DNA from: Phycicoccus endophyticus
GTDB taxonomy: Bacteria > Actinomycetota > Actinomycetes > Actinomycetales > Dermatophilaceae
Direction: 5' to 3'
Length of the DNA stretch: 64,000 nt
Assembly: GCF_011326735.1 (NCBI RefSeq)
Contig: NZ_JAANCN010000015.1
Coordinates: forward strand, 1-64,000
A program made the position numbers and the translations under genes. How positions within the stretch are numbered: position 1 is the stretch's first letter; every line of letters begins with the position of its first letter. Positions 19,931 through 28,182 of the stretch are shown here, piece by piece. Below the pieces are notes generated by a model, which was not told the DNA's origin, ran no database searches, and worked only from the letters and a program-made list of their open reading frames with translations.

Positions 19931-21582
19931 TGGTCGACCTGATCTTCTCCGGCGGACCGGTCTTCACCTCACGGGGGGTCCGTGCCCGCCCGACGGCGGT
20001 GGCCGTCGACAGCGGCCGGGTCGTCGCGGTGGGCCACGACGAGGTGCTCGACCTCGCCGGGCCCGGGACCGAGCGGGTCGACCTCGCGGGGCGGATGCTC
20101 CTGCCGGGCTTCCAGGACGCGCACGTGCACCCGGTGTGGGCCGGGGTCGACATGCTGCGCTGCGACCTCACCGAGCTGTCCACCGCCGAGCAGTACCTGG
20201 CCCGGATCGGCGACTACGTCCGCGAGCACCCCGAGCAGGAGTGGGTGCTCGGCGCCGGCTGGTCGATGGCGGCCTTCCCCGGGGGGACCCCCACGGCCGC
20301 CGCGATCGACGCGGTCGTCGGCGACCGCCCCGCGTTCCTGCCGAACCGCGACGGGCACGGCGCCTGGGTCAGCTCGGCCGCGCTGCGCCGCGCCGGCATC
20401 GACCGGGACACCCCCGACCCGCGTGACGGGCGGATCGAGCGGGACGCCGACGGCAACCCCTCGGGGACGCTGCACGAGGGCGCGATGGCGCTCGTCGGGC
20501 GGGTCGCCCCCGAGACCACCGACGGGGAGCGGCTCGAGGGGCTGCTGCGCGCCCAGGCCCACCTGCACTCCCTCGGCGTCACGGCCTGGCAGGACGCGAT
20601 CATCGGTGACTACGGCGACGGCGGGAACCCCGCGGCGGCCTACCGCGCCGCCGACGAGTCCGGCCGGCTCACGGCGCGGGTCGTCGGGGCCCTGTGGTGG
20701 GACCGCAACGCCGGTCTCGAGCAGGTCCCGGACATCATCGAGCGTCGGGAGCGCCTCTCGAGCAGCCGGTTCCGCGCGACGAGCGTGAAGATCATGCAGG
20801 ACGGCGTGCCGGAGAACTTCACCGCGGCGATGCTCGACCCGTACTGCGACGGCCACGGCCGCTACACCGACAACTCCGGCATCTCGTTCGTCCCGGTCGA
20901 GACCCTGATGCCGGCCGCCGTGCAGCTGGACGCCGCGGGCTTCCAGCTGCACTTCCACGCCATCGGCGACCGCGCGGTGCGCGAGTGCCTCGACGCGGTC
21001 GAGGGGGCGCTGGCCGCCAACGGCCGCCGGGACGCCCGCCACCACATCGCGCACATCCAGGTGGTCCACCCCGACGACGTGCACCGCTTCCGCGAGCTCG
21101 GGGTCGTCGCGAACATGCAGGCGTTCTGGGCGGCACTCGAGGCCCAGATGGTCGAGCTGACCATCCCGTTCCTCGGCGAGCCGCGCACCTCGTGGCAGTA
21201 CCCGTTCGGTGACCTCCAGCGCTCGGGTGCGGTGCTCGCCATGGGCTCGGACTGGGCGGTCTCGACGGCCGACCCGCTCGCCGCGATCCACGTCGCGGTC
21301 AACCGGAAGGTGCCGGAGGCCCACCGCGAGGGGGAGCCGGAGCACCCGGTGTTCCTGCCCGAGCAGCGGATCGACCTCGCCACGGCGCTCACCGCCTACA
21401 CGGCCGGCTCGGCGTACGTCAACCGGCTCGAGGGGACCGGGAGCATCCGCGAGGGGGCGCTGGCCGACCTCGTCGTCCTCGACCGGGACCCGTTCGCCGG
21501 CCCGGCCGAGGACGTGGGGCAGACCCGCGTGCTGCAGACGTTCGTCGACGGTGAGCGGGTGTACGCGGCGCCGGACGCCTGA
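19930..21582 (+). CDS. YtcJ-like amidohydrolase (amidohydrolase 3 family)
   Basis: The 550-residue metal-dependent hydrolase has DAHVHP (metal His pair, about residues 61-65), a carboxylated-Lys candidate in TSVKIMQDGV (about 283), later His residues in LHFHAIGDRA and HHIAHIQVV, and the Asp in MGSDWAVSTADP. This group hydrolyses amides or formamides. It shares one base with potC (TAGTG), so it is part of the transport operon and probably acts on the imported compound, which may therefore be an amide rather than a plain polyamine. Confidence 0.85.
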   Translation: MVDLIFSGGPVFTSRGVRARPTAVAVDSGRVVAVGHDEVLDLAGPGTERVDLAGRMLLPGFQDAHVHPVWAGVDMLRCDLTELSTAEQYLARIGDYVREHPEQEWVLGAGWSMAAFPGGTPTAAAIDAVVGDRPAFLPNRDGHGAWVSSAALRRAGIDRDTPDPRDGRIERDADGNPSGTLHEGAMALVGRVAPETTDGERLEGLLRAQAHLHSLGVTAWQDAIIGDYGDGGNPAAAYRAADESGRLTARVVGALWWDRNAGLEQVPDIIERRERLSSSRFRATSVKIMQDGVPENFTAAMLDPYCDGHGRYTDNSGISFVPVETLMPAAVQLDAAGFQLHFHAIGDRAVRECLDAVEGALAANGRRDARHHIAHIQVVHPDDVHRFRELGVVANMQAFWAALEAQMVELTIPFLGEPRTSWQYPFGDLQRSGAVLAMGSDWAVSTADPLAAIHVAVNRKVPEAHREGEPEHPVFLPEQRIDLATALTAYTAGSAYVNRLEGTGSIREGALADLVVLDRDPFAGPAEDVGQTRVLQTFVDGERVYAAPDA

Positions 21583-21583
21583 G

Positions 21584-21602
21584 GGCCCGCCCGTCGCGGG
21601 CC
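21584..21602 (+). terminator. Short hairpin after the pot operon
   Basis: GGCCCGC-N5-GCGGGCC directly follows the amidohydrolase stop codon. Seven base pairs, no U-tract. Confidence 0.4.
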
Positions 21603-21661
21603 ATCTCGCAGGGTGGACCGCGGATGACACGACCCACCCCGGTCGCCAGACTCGCCGGTGA

Positions 21662-21777
21662 CAGGTCACGAGTGCCAGCGTCAAGCCCCGGCTTGCTGGC
21701 CGGCAACCCTCCTCCGCGGTGGGGTGCCCCGGGTGACGACCGGGTCGGCGCCGCAGCGGCGTCGGCAAGCGCGGGAT
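21662..21777 (+). ncRNA. SAM-IV riboswitch upstream of a cysteine-desulfurase-like gene
   Basis: The sequence carries the SAM-IV core: GGTCACGAGTGCCAGCGTC, AAGCCCCGGCTTGCTGGCC, GGCAACCCTCCTCCGCGG, then GGGTGCCCCGGGTGACGACC and the downstream pseudoknot tail GGCAAGCGCGGG. It is nearly identical over about 75 bases to the element before metY at 61.8 kb. S-adenosylmethionine binding would lower expression of the downstream gene. Confidence 0.9.
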
Positions 21778-21789
21778 CCCGGTGGCACG

Positions 21790-21814
21790 CCGAGGGTCCT
21801 TTGGCCCTCGGGAG
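21790..21814 (+). promoter_or_regulatory. Expression-platform hairpin touching the Shine-Dalgarno
   Basis: CCGAGGG (21790-21796) pairs with CCCTCGG (21805-21811) around an eight-base loop. The last stem bases overlap the ribosome site GGGAG (21810-21814) of ATG 21820. This suggests that the riboswitch acts on translation start. Confidence 0.5.
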
Positions 21815-21819
21815 CATCG

Positions 21820-23211
21820 ATGTCCACCCACCACACGACCACGACCGGCCACGTCCCCCCGACGGCGACGCTGACCCGCGGCCCCGACGCGCCCGGCCGG
21901 GCCCTGTCGCCCGCACTGCTGCCGGCCACGGTCCTCGCGCCGACCGTCCCGCTGCTCGACGGCCGCCTCGTCGACTACGCCCAGCTCGACCACGCCGCCT
22001 CCACGCCGGCGCTGGCGAGCGTGGCCCGGGCCGTGGCGTCGGTGACCGCCACGTACTCCTCGGTCCATCGCGGGACGGGGTGGCTCTCGCGGGTGACGAG
22101 CGCGCACTACGAGGCGGCCCGGGAGGAGGTCGCCCGCTTCGTCGGTGCCCGGCCCGAGGACCTCGTCGTCTTCACCCGGACCACGACGGACGCGACCAAC
22201 CTCCTGGCGGGGGCGCTCCCCGACGCGACGCCCGTCGTCGTCTTCGACAGCGAGCACCACGCCTCGCTGCTGCCGTGGGACGCGGAGCGGACGCACCGGC
22301 TGCCGGTCCCGCACAGCCCCGCCCAGGCGGTGGCGGCCCTGGGGGACACCCTCGCCGGGCTCGCCGACGGCCCGCAGCCGCTCGTCGTCGTCACCGGAGC
22401 CTCCAACGTGACGGGGGAGCTGTGGCCGCTCGAGGAGATCGTCGGCCTCGCCCGTCGGCACGGCGCCCGGGTGCTCCTCGACGCCGCGCAGCTGCTCGCC
22501 CACCGGCCGGTCGACCTCGCCGGTCTCGGGGCGGACTGGCTCGTGCTGTCGGGGCACAAGCTGCACGCCCCGTTCGGGGCCGGCGCCCTCGTCGGCCGGG
22601 CCGACTGGCTGGACGCGGCCCCGCCCTACCTGGCCGGCGGTGGTGCGAGCCTCGCCGTCACCGCCGACGAGGTCACCTGGGCCACCGGCGCCGCCCGGCA
22701 CGAGGGCGGCAGCCCGAACGTCGTCGGGGCCGTCGCGCTCGCGGCCGCGTGCGCCGCGCTGCGGGAGCACCGCGGCGCCGTCGAGGCGCACGAGGCTGCC
22801 CTCACCCAGCGGCTCCTGCGTGGCCTGCGCGCCGTCCCCGGCGTCCGGACCCTCTCGCTCTTCGGCGAGGACCACGAGCGCGTCCCCGTCGTGGCCTTCA
22901 CCGTCGACGGCCTCGACAGCCATCTCGTGGCCGCCGCCCTGAGCGCCGAGGACGGCATCGGGGTCCGGGCGGGCAAGTTCTGCGCGCACCGGCTCGTGGA
23001 CACCCTGCTCTCCCGGGCCGGAGCGGGCGGCGACACCGCCGTGCGGGCCAGCGCCGGGCTGGCGACGACCGCCGAGCACGTCGAGCGCCTCCTCACCGCC
23101 GTCGCCCGGCTGGCGGCCGCGGGGCCGGCCGGCGAGTACCGGCTGCGGGAGGGAGCCGGCTGGGAGCCGTCCGTCGACCCGCGCACGCTCGAGGCCGCCC
23201 TGCCCTGGTGA
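21820..23211 (+). CDS. Class V PLP enzyme, cysteine-desulfurase-like, SAM-IV controlled
   Basis: The 463-residue product reads as an aminotransferase class V protein: LDHAASTPA, TRTTTDATNLL, the PLP-Asp region VLLDAAQLLAHRPVDL, the PLP-lysine in LSGHKLHAPFG (about residue 246), and GVRAGKFCAHRLV, which aligns with the active-site Cys loop of SufS/CsdA-type desulfurases (Cys about 388). It likely handles sulfur from cysteine or a related substrate. Its SAM-IV riboswitch places it in sulfur/methionine metabolism rather than routine Fe-S assembly. ATG 21820 is preferred; the frame opens further upstream only through the riboswitch. Confidence 0.85.
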   Translation: MSTHHTTTTGHVPPTATLTRGPDAPGRALSPALLPATVLAPTVPLLDGRLVDYAQLDHAASTPALASVARAVASVTATYSSVHRGTGWLSRVTSAHYEAAREEVARFVGARPEDLVVFTRTTTDATNLLAGALPDATPVVVFDSEHHASLLPWDAERTHRLPVPHSPAQAVAALGDTLAGLADGPQPLVVVTGASNVTGELWPLEEIVGLARRHGARVLLDAAQLLAHRPVDLAGLGADWLVLSGHKLHAPFGAGALVGRADWLDAAPPYLAGGGASLAVTADEVTWATGAARHEGGSPNVVGAVALAAACAALREHRGAVEAHEAALTQRLLRGLRAVPGVRTLSLFGEDHERVPVVAFTVDGLDSHLVAAALSAEDGIGVRAGKFCAHRLVDTLLSRAGAGGDTAVRASAGLATTAEHVERLLTAVARLAAAGPAGEYRLREGAGWEPSVDPRTLEAALPW

Positions 23212-23235
23212 CCCGCCCGGTGGGTCGCCGCCCGC

Positions 23236-23241
23236 TAGCCT
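23236..23241 (+). promoter_or_regulatory. -10 element for degV (leaderless)
   Basis: TAGCCT is followed by six bases and GTG 23248. Confidence 0.5.
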
Positions 23242-23247
23242 GCGCTC

Positions 23248-24132
23248 GTGCCCACCGCGCTCGTCACCGACTCCACGGCCTACCTCCCGCCGGGGTCGCT
23301 GCACGGGCTGCCCGTCCACGTCGTGCCGCTGCACGTCGTCATCGGCGGGCGCGAGCACGAAGAGGGCGTCGACATCGGACCGGCCCGGGTGGCCGACGCG
23401 TTGCACGCCTTCACGCCCGTCTCCACCTCCCGGCCGGCTCCGGGCGCCTTCCTCGAGGCCTACGAGTCCGCCGCCCGAGACGGTGCGGACGCCGTCGTCT
23501 CCGTGCACCTGTCGGGCGAGCTGTCGAGCACCGTCGCCGGGGCCGAGCTCGCTGCGGAGCAGGCGCCGGTGCCCGTCACCGTCGTCGACTCCCGCGCGCT
23601 CGGGATGGTCATGGGCCACGCCGTCCTCGCCGGCGCCCGCGCCGCCCGCGAGGGTGCCTCGGCCGCCACGGTCGAGCGGCTCGTCCGGGAGACCTGTGCC
23701 GGCTCGAGCGTCGTGTTCTACGTCGACACCCTCGAGTACCTCCGCCGGGGCGGACGCATCGGGCGCGCGGGAGCGCTCGTCGGCTCCGCGCTCGCGATCA
23801 AGCCCATCCTCGGCCTGCGCGACGGGCAGATCGTCCCGCTCGAGCGGGTGCGGACCGCCAGCCGGGCCATCGCCCGGCTCGAGGAGCTGTCCCTGACCGC
23901 CGCTGAGCGGGCGCTCGGCGCGCACCCGGCCGGAGCCGACCTCGCGGTGCACCATCTCGACGCGCAGGCCCGGGCCGAGCAGCTGGCCGACCGCCTCGCC
24001 GAACGGGCCGGACGGCTGCTCGGGGACCGCGCGGCGGTGGGCGTCGAGGTCGTCGAGCTCGGTGCCGTCGTCGGTGCGCACGTCGGCCCCGGCACGCTGG
24101 CCGTCGCCGTCGTCCCCCGGGTGGGCGGCTGA
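23248..24132 (+). CDS. DegV family protein
   Basis: The 294-residue product has DegV marks: VTDSTAYLPP at the N-terminus, the phosphate/lipid-contact PVSTSRPAPGAFLEAY, SVHLSGELSSTV and LEYLRRGGRIGRA. DegV proteins bind a fatty acid and, as FakB, present it to a fatty acid kinase. It is followed after three bases by plsY, consistent with phospholipid synthesis. In many actinobacteria degV lies just after leuS; here the pot operon separates them. Confidence 0.9.
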   Translation: MPTALVTDSTAYLPPGSLHGLPVHVVPLHVVIGGREHEEGVDIGPARVADALHAFTPVSTSRPAPGAFLEAYESAARDGADAVVSVHLSGELSSTVAGAELAAEQAPVPVTVVDSRALGMVMGHAVLAGARAAREGASAATVERLVRETCAGSSVVFYVDTLEYLRRGGRIGRAGALVGSALAIKPILGLRDGQIVPLERVRTASRAIARLEELSLTAAERALGAHPAGADLAVHHLDAQARAEQLADRLAERAGRLLGDRAAVGVEVVELGAVVGAHVGPGTLAVAVVPRVGG

Positions 24133-24135
24133 TCG

Positions 24136-24771
24136 GTGGGGGCGGTCCCGGTCGTCCTGCTCCTCGAGGCGCTGCTCCTCCTCGTGGCCGGCTTCCTCGT
24201 CGGGTCGGTCAACCCGGCGAGCATCCTCGCCCGCGCGCTCGGGCACGACCTGCGCACGGCCGGGTCGGGCAACCCCGGCGCCACGAACGCAGGGCGGGTG
24301 CTCGGCCGCCGGTGGGGCCTGCTCGTCCTCGTCCTCGACGTCGCGAAGGCCTGGCTGCCGACGGCGGCCGTCGCGGGCTCGATGGGGACCTCCATGGCGC
24401 TGGTCGTCGCCACCGGGGTGCTCCTCGGGCACATGTTCAGCCCGTTCCTCGGCGGTCGCGGGGGGAAGGGGATGGCCTGCGCCCTGGGGGCGGTGCTCGC
24501 CCTGGCCCCGCTCGTGGCCCTCGCGGCCGTGGTGGTCTTCCTGCTGGCGCTCGCGCTCACCCGGTACGTCGGAGAGGCCTCCGTCCTCGTCGCGGGCGGT
24601 GTCGCCGTGCTCGGCGCGCTCGGCCTGGCCGGGGTCCTCCCCGGGGCGCGGGCGCCCGAGGCCGGCTGGCTGCTCGGCGTCGGCTGCCTCGTCCTGCTGC
24701 GGCACCGGGGCAACATCCGGGCCTGGTGGCGGCGGCACGCACGCGGTGCGGACGAGGCCGGCCCGGCCTGA
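24136..24771 (+). CDS. plsY: Glycerol-3-phosphate acyltransferase PlsY
   Basis: The 211-residue membrane protein has PlsY signatures: GSVNPASILAR, the loop AGSGNPGATNAGRVLG, VLDVAKAWLP, and GGRGGKGMACALG. It transfers an acyl group from acyl phosphate to glycerol-3-phosphate. Five or so membrane helices. It is paired with degV three bases upstream. Confidence 0.9.
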   Translation: MGAVPVVLLLEALLLLVAGFLVGSVNPASILARALGHDLRTAGSGNPGATNAGRVLGRRWGLLVLVLDVAKAWLPTAAVAGSMGTSMALVVATGVLLGHMFSPFLGGRGGKGMACALGAVLALAPLVALAAVVVFLLALALTRYVGEASVLVAGGVAVLGALGLAGVLPGARAPEAGWLLGVGCLVLLRHRGNIRAWWRRHARGADEAGPA

Positions 24772-24857
24772 GCCTCCCGCCCGTCCACAGGTCGGCGGCT
24801 GCGCTCGCCCCGTCCACAGATCCGGCGGGCCGGTGCCGGTCACTGCGTGCTCCTGCC

Positions 24858-24863
24858 TAGCGT
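24858..24863 (+). promoter_or_regulatory. -10 element for comEA (leaderless)
   Basis: TAGCGT is followed by six bases and ATG 24870. Confidence 0.5.
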
Positions 24864-24869
24864 CGCGGC

Positions 24870-25814
24870 ATGCGCCGCCGACCCGACCCGGACGCCGTCT
24901 CCCCCCGGGGGATGGGCTGGCTGCGCCACCGTGCCCGCGGTGCCGGCCGGGGGTGGGTGCCCTCGGCGCCGCTCCCGCCGGTCGAGCCGCCGCCGGTCGA
25001 GCCGCCGCCGGGCGGCGACGAGGGCCGCGGGCGGCACCGTGGCTCCGGGCTGCGCGGCTGGGTACGGCTGCCGGTGACGCTCACCGCCGCCCGGTGGCAG
25101 CCGGGCGCCTCGGCCGTGCTCGGCGTGGCCCTCGTCGCCCTGCTCGTCGCCCTCGTGCTCGGCCTGCGCGTCGCCTGGGCCCGCGACACGAGCGAGGGCG
25201 ACGTCATCGCGCCCGCGGCGGCACCCTCGAGCACGGTCGCGGGCCTGGCCACGGGGGCGGTCTCGGCGGGGGTGCCCTCCGGCGCGGTGACCGGCGACGA
25301 CCTCGACCCGGTGGCCCCGTCGTCGGTCGCGGCGCCGGCCACGGCACCGGTGGCGGCCACGGGTGCCGACGGCGGGCAGCTCGTCGTCCACGTCGTCGGG
25401 CGGGTCCGCCACCCCGGGGTGCGGCGGCTGCCGGCGGGGTCCCGCGTCGCCGACGCCGTCGAGGCGGCCGGCGGAGCGAGCAGGGGTGCCGACCTGTCCG
25501 CGGTCAACCTGGCCCGGCTCCTCGTCGACGGGGAGCAAGTGCGGGTCCCGAGGCCCGGTGAGGCGGTGAGCGAGCCGCTCGCGGCACCGGCGCCGGGGGC
25601 GACGAGCGGTGCGCAGCCGGCCGCGCCGGTCTCGCTGAGCACCGCCGACCTCACGACGCTCGACACGCTCCCGGGTATCGGGCCGGTCCTGGCCCAGCGG
25701 ATCGTCGACTGGCGTACCGAGAACGGGCAGTTCACGAGCGTGGACGAGGTCGTCGAGGTCAGTGGCATCGGCGAGAAGCTGCTCGAGCAGCTGCGCCCCC
25801 TCGTCGTGCCGTGA
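24870..25814 (+). CDS. comEA: ComEA-like DNA-binding competence protein
   Basis: The 314-residue product has a charged cytoplasmic N-terminus, one membrane helix (about 75-100), a disordered Ala/Pro linker, an SLBB domain (LVVHVVGRVRHPGVRRLPAG) and a C-terminal double helix-hairpin-helix (LDTLPGIGPVLAQRIVDWR, VSGIGEKLLEQLRPL). It binds double-stranded DNA outside the membrane and hands it to ComEC. It overlaps comEC by four bases. Confidence 0.92.
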   Translation: MRRRPDPDAVSPRGMGWLRHRARGAGRGWVPSAPLPPVEPPPVEPPPGGDEGRGRHRGSGLRGWVRLPVTLTAARWQPGASAVLGVALVALLVALVLGLRVAWARDTSEGDVIAPAAAPSSTVAGLATGAVSAGVPSGAVTGDDLDPVAPSSVAAPATAPVAATGADGGQLVVHVVGRVRHPGVRRLPAGSRVADAVEAAGGASRGADLSAVNLARLLVDGEQVRVPRPGEAVSEPLAAPAPGATSGAQPAAPVSLSTADLTTLDTLPGIGPVLAQRIVDWRTENGQFTSVDEVVEVSGIGEKLLEQLRPLVVP

Positions 25815-28180
25815 GCGCGGCGTCCGGGGCCGAGCACGCAGACCTGCGGCTGCTCGCTCCCGCGGTGGCGGCGTGGGCGGTCGCCGCGGCCACCCTCGGC
25901 TGCACGCCGGGAGAGCGGGGCGCCGTCGTGCTCGCCGCGGGCGTGCCCGCGGTGGGGGTCGCGGTCGCCTCCCGGTCCGGCCGCGGGCGGGAGGGGCTCG
26001 CCTCCTGGCGGGGTCCGCTCGCCCTGCTCGCCGTGCTGGTGGTCCTCCTCCAGGGGGCGGCGCTGGCCGCGGGGGCGGTTCGGGAGGCCGGCGGCGTCCG
26101 CGAGCTCGCCGACGCCCGTGCCGAGGTCACCGCGGTGGTCCTCGTCACGGGCGAGCCCGTCCGGGTCGCCTCACGCAGCGGGGAGGACCGGATCCTGCGC
26201 GACGCCACGGCGCGGCTGCTCACCGGCCGGGGGCGGACCTCCCACGTGCGGGCCCCGGTGCTGCTCACCGGCGGAGCGGAGCTGACGGCCCTGCGCTGGC
26301 ACGAGACGGTGCGCGTGCAGGGGCGTCTCGGGCCGCTCGAGCGGGCCGACGACCGGGTGGCCACGCTCGCGGTCCACGGTGGCGTCGAGCCGGTGGCGCC
26401 CCCCGGGGCCGTGGCCCGGGGGGCCGAGCGGCTGCGCACCGGGCTGCGCGCGGCGGTCGACCACGCCCCGGCCGACGCCCGGGGGCTGCTGCCGGGGCTC
26501 GTGGTCGGCGACACGAGCCGTACCCCGCCGGAGCTCACCGAGGCCATGCGCGCCACCGGGATGACCCACCTGACCGCGGTGTCGGGAAGCAACGTGGCCG
26601 TCGTCGTCGGCCTGGTCCTCGGGATGTGCGCCGTCCTCGGCGTGCCCCGGAGGCTTCGCCCGCCGCTCGCCGGCCTGGCCCTGGCCGGGTTCGTCGTCCT
26701 GGCCCGCCCGGAGCCCAGTGTGCTGCGGGCCGCCGCGATGGGGGCCATCGGGCTGCTCGGCCTCAGCCGCTCCCGGCGCTCGGCCGGCATGCCCGTCCTC
26801 GGCGGCGCGCTCGTCGCCCTGCTCGTCCTCGACCCCTGGCTGGCGCGCTCGTACGGGTTCGCCCTCTCCACCCTCGCCACCGTGGGCCTGCTGCTGTTCA
26901 CCCGCCCGTGGGGCGAGGCGGTCGGGGCGCGGCTGCCGCGCCGGCTGGCACCGCTTGGCCCCGCGGTCGCGGTGCCGGTCGCGGCCCAGGTGACGACGGC
27001 GCCCGTCATCGTGCTGCTCCAGGGGTCGGTCAGCCTCGTGGGGGTCCTCGCCAACCTGCTCGCCGCGCCTCTCGTGCCGCCGGCCACCGTCGCCGGCGTG
27101 GCCGCCGCGCTCGCCTCCCTCGTCTGGGGGCCCGCCGCGGCCGCCGCCGGCTGGCTCGGGGTCGTGCCGACGACGGTCATCGCGTGGGTCGCCCGGGTGT
27201 TCGCGCAGGTGCCCGGCGGGACGCTGCCGTGGCCGGACGGCCCACCGGGAGCGCTGCTGCTCGCCGGCCTGGTCGTGCTCGTCCTCCTGTGCGGGCGGGC
27301 CCTCGTCGGCGGGGTGGTACGTCACCCGGTCATCGCCCTGGGCGTGCTCGCCCTGGCCGGTGCGGCCCTCGTGCCGACCCGGGCGGTCACCTGGCCGCCC
27401 GACGGCTGGCGGCTCGTGGTCTGCGACGTCGGGCAGGGGGATGCCGTCGTGCTGCGCAGCGGCCCGGGGCACGCCGTGCTCGTCGACGCCGGGCCCGACC
27501 CGCCCCTCGTCGACGGCTGCCTGGACCGGCTCGGCGTCGGGACGCTCGACGCCGTCGTCCTGACCCACTTCCACGCCGACCACGTCGACGGCCTCGTCGG
27601 GGCGCTCCGGGGGCGCACCGTGCGCGAGCTGCTCGTCTGCCCGGTCCGCGAGCCGGAGAGCGCGGCCGACGCGGTCGACCGGCTCGCGGCCGAGCAGGAC
27701 GTCCCCGTCACGGCCGTGCACGCCGGGGACCGGCTCGAGGTGGGCGAGCTGCGTGCCGTGGTCTGGAGCCCCTGGCGGCGGATCGAGGAGGGGTCGGTGC
27801 CGAACAACGCCAGCGTCGTCCTCGCGGCGCGCACCGGCGACGTCGACGTCCTGCTGCTCGGCGACGTCGAGCGCGAGGCCGCCCACGACCTGCTTCTGCG
27901 CCTACGCCGCGACCCCGCGATGTCGCGCACGGCCCGCGGGTTCGAGCTGGTCAAGACACCGCACCACGGCAGCAGCAACCTCGACGCCGACCTCATGGCG
28001 GCGGTGCGAGCCCCCGTCGGGGTCGTCAGCGTCGGGGAGGACAACGACTACGGGCACCCGAGTGCCGCGCACCTGGCACTGCTGCGGCAGCTGGGGTACG
28101 CGGTCTACCGCACCGACGAGCGCGGGGACGTCGCCCTGACGCGCGACGACGGGCGGCTGCGGGTGGTGACGAGCCGCTGA
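25811..28180 (+). CDS. comEC: ComEC/Rec2 DNA-uptake channel
   Basis: The 789-residue product has an N-terminal membrane part, a competence domain (GMTHLTAVSGSNVAVVVGLV, about residues 250-270) with many helices, and a C-terminal metallo-beta-lactamase domain (VCDVGQGDAVVLRSG, LTHFHADHVDGLVGAL, LKTPHHGSS-type VKTPHHGSSNLD). The lactamase-type histidines are intact, as in a working nuclease domain. The start overlaps comEA (GTGA). It ends two bases from the convergent LysR gene; the usual next gene holA is not there. Confidence 0.93.
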   Translation: MSAASGAEHADLRLLAPAVAAWAVAAATLGCTPGERGAVVLAAGVPAVGVAVASRSGRGREGLASWRGPLALLAVLVVLLQGAALAAGAVREAGGVRELADARAEVTAVVLVTGEPVRVASRSGEDRILRDATARLLTGRGRTSHVRAPVLLTGGAELTALRWHETVRVQGRLGPLERADDRVATLAVHGGVEPVAPPGAVARGAERLRTGLRAAVDHAPADARGLLPGLVVGDTSRTPPELTEAMRATGMTHLTAVSGSNVAVVVGLVLGMCAVLGVPRRLRPPLAGLALAGFVVLARPEPSVLRAAAMGAIGLLGLSRSRRSAGMPVLGGALVALLVLDPWLARSYGFALSTLATVGLLLFTRPWGEAVGARLPRRLAPLGPAVAVPVAAQVTTAPVIVLLQGSVSLVGVLANLLAAPLVPPATVAGVAAALASLVWGPAAAAAGWLGVVPTTVIAWVARVFAQVPGGTLPWPDGPPGALLLAGLVVLVLLCGRALVGGVVRHPVIALGVLALAGAALVPTRAVTWPPDGWRLVVCDVGQGDAVVLRSGPGHAVLVDAGPDPPLVDGCLDRLGVGTLDAVVLTHFHADHVDGLVGALRGRTVRELLVCPVREPESAADAVDRLAAEQDVPVTAVHAGDRLEVGELRAVVWSPWRRIEEGSVPNNASVVLAARTGDVDVLLLGDVEREAAHDLLLRLRRDPAMSRTARGFELVKTPHHGSSNLDADLMAAVRAPVGVVSVGEDNDYGHPSAAHLALLRQLGYAVYRTDERGDVALTRDDGRLRVVTSR

Positions 28181-28182
28181 CC

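Noticed and set aside
19969-24843. A 1624-codon open frame antisense to the amidohydrolase-to-plsY block
   Set aside because: It crosses a riboswitch and several well-supported genes, and its translation is repetitive Arg/Gly/Pro/Asp without domains.
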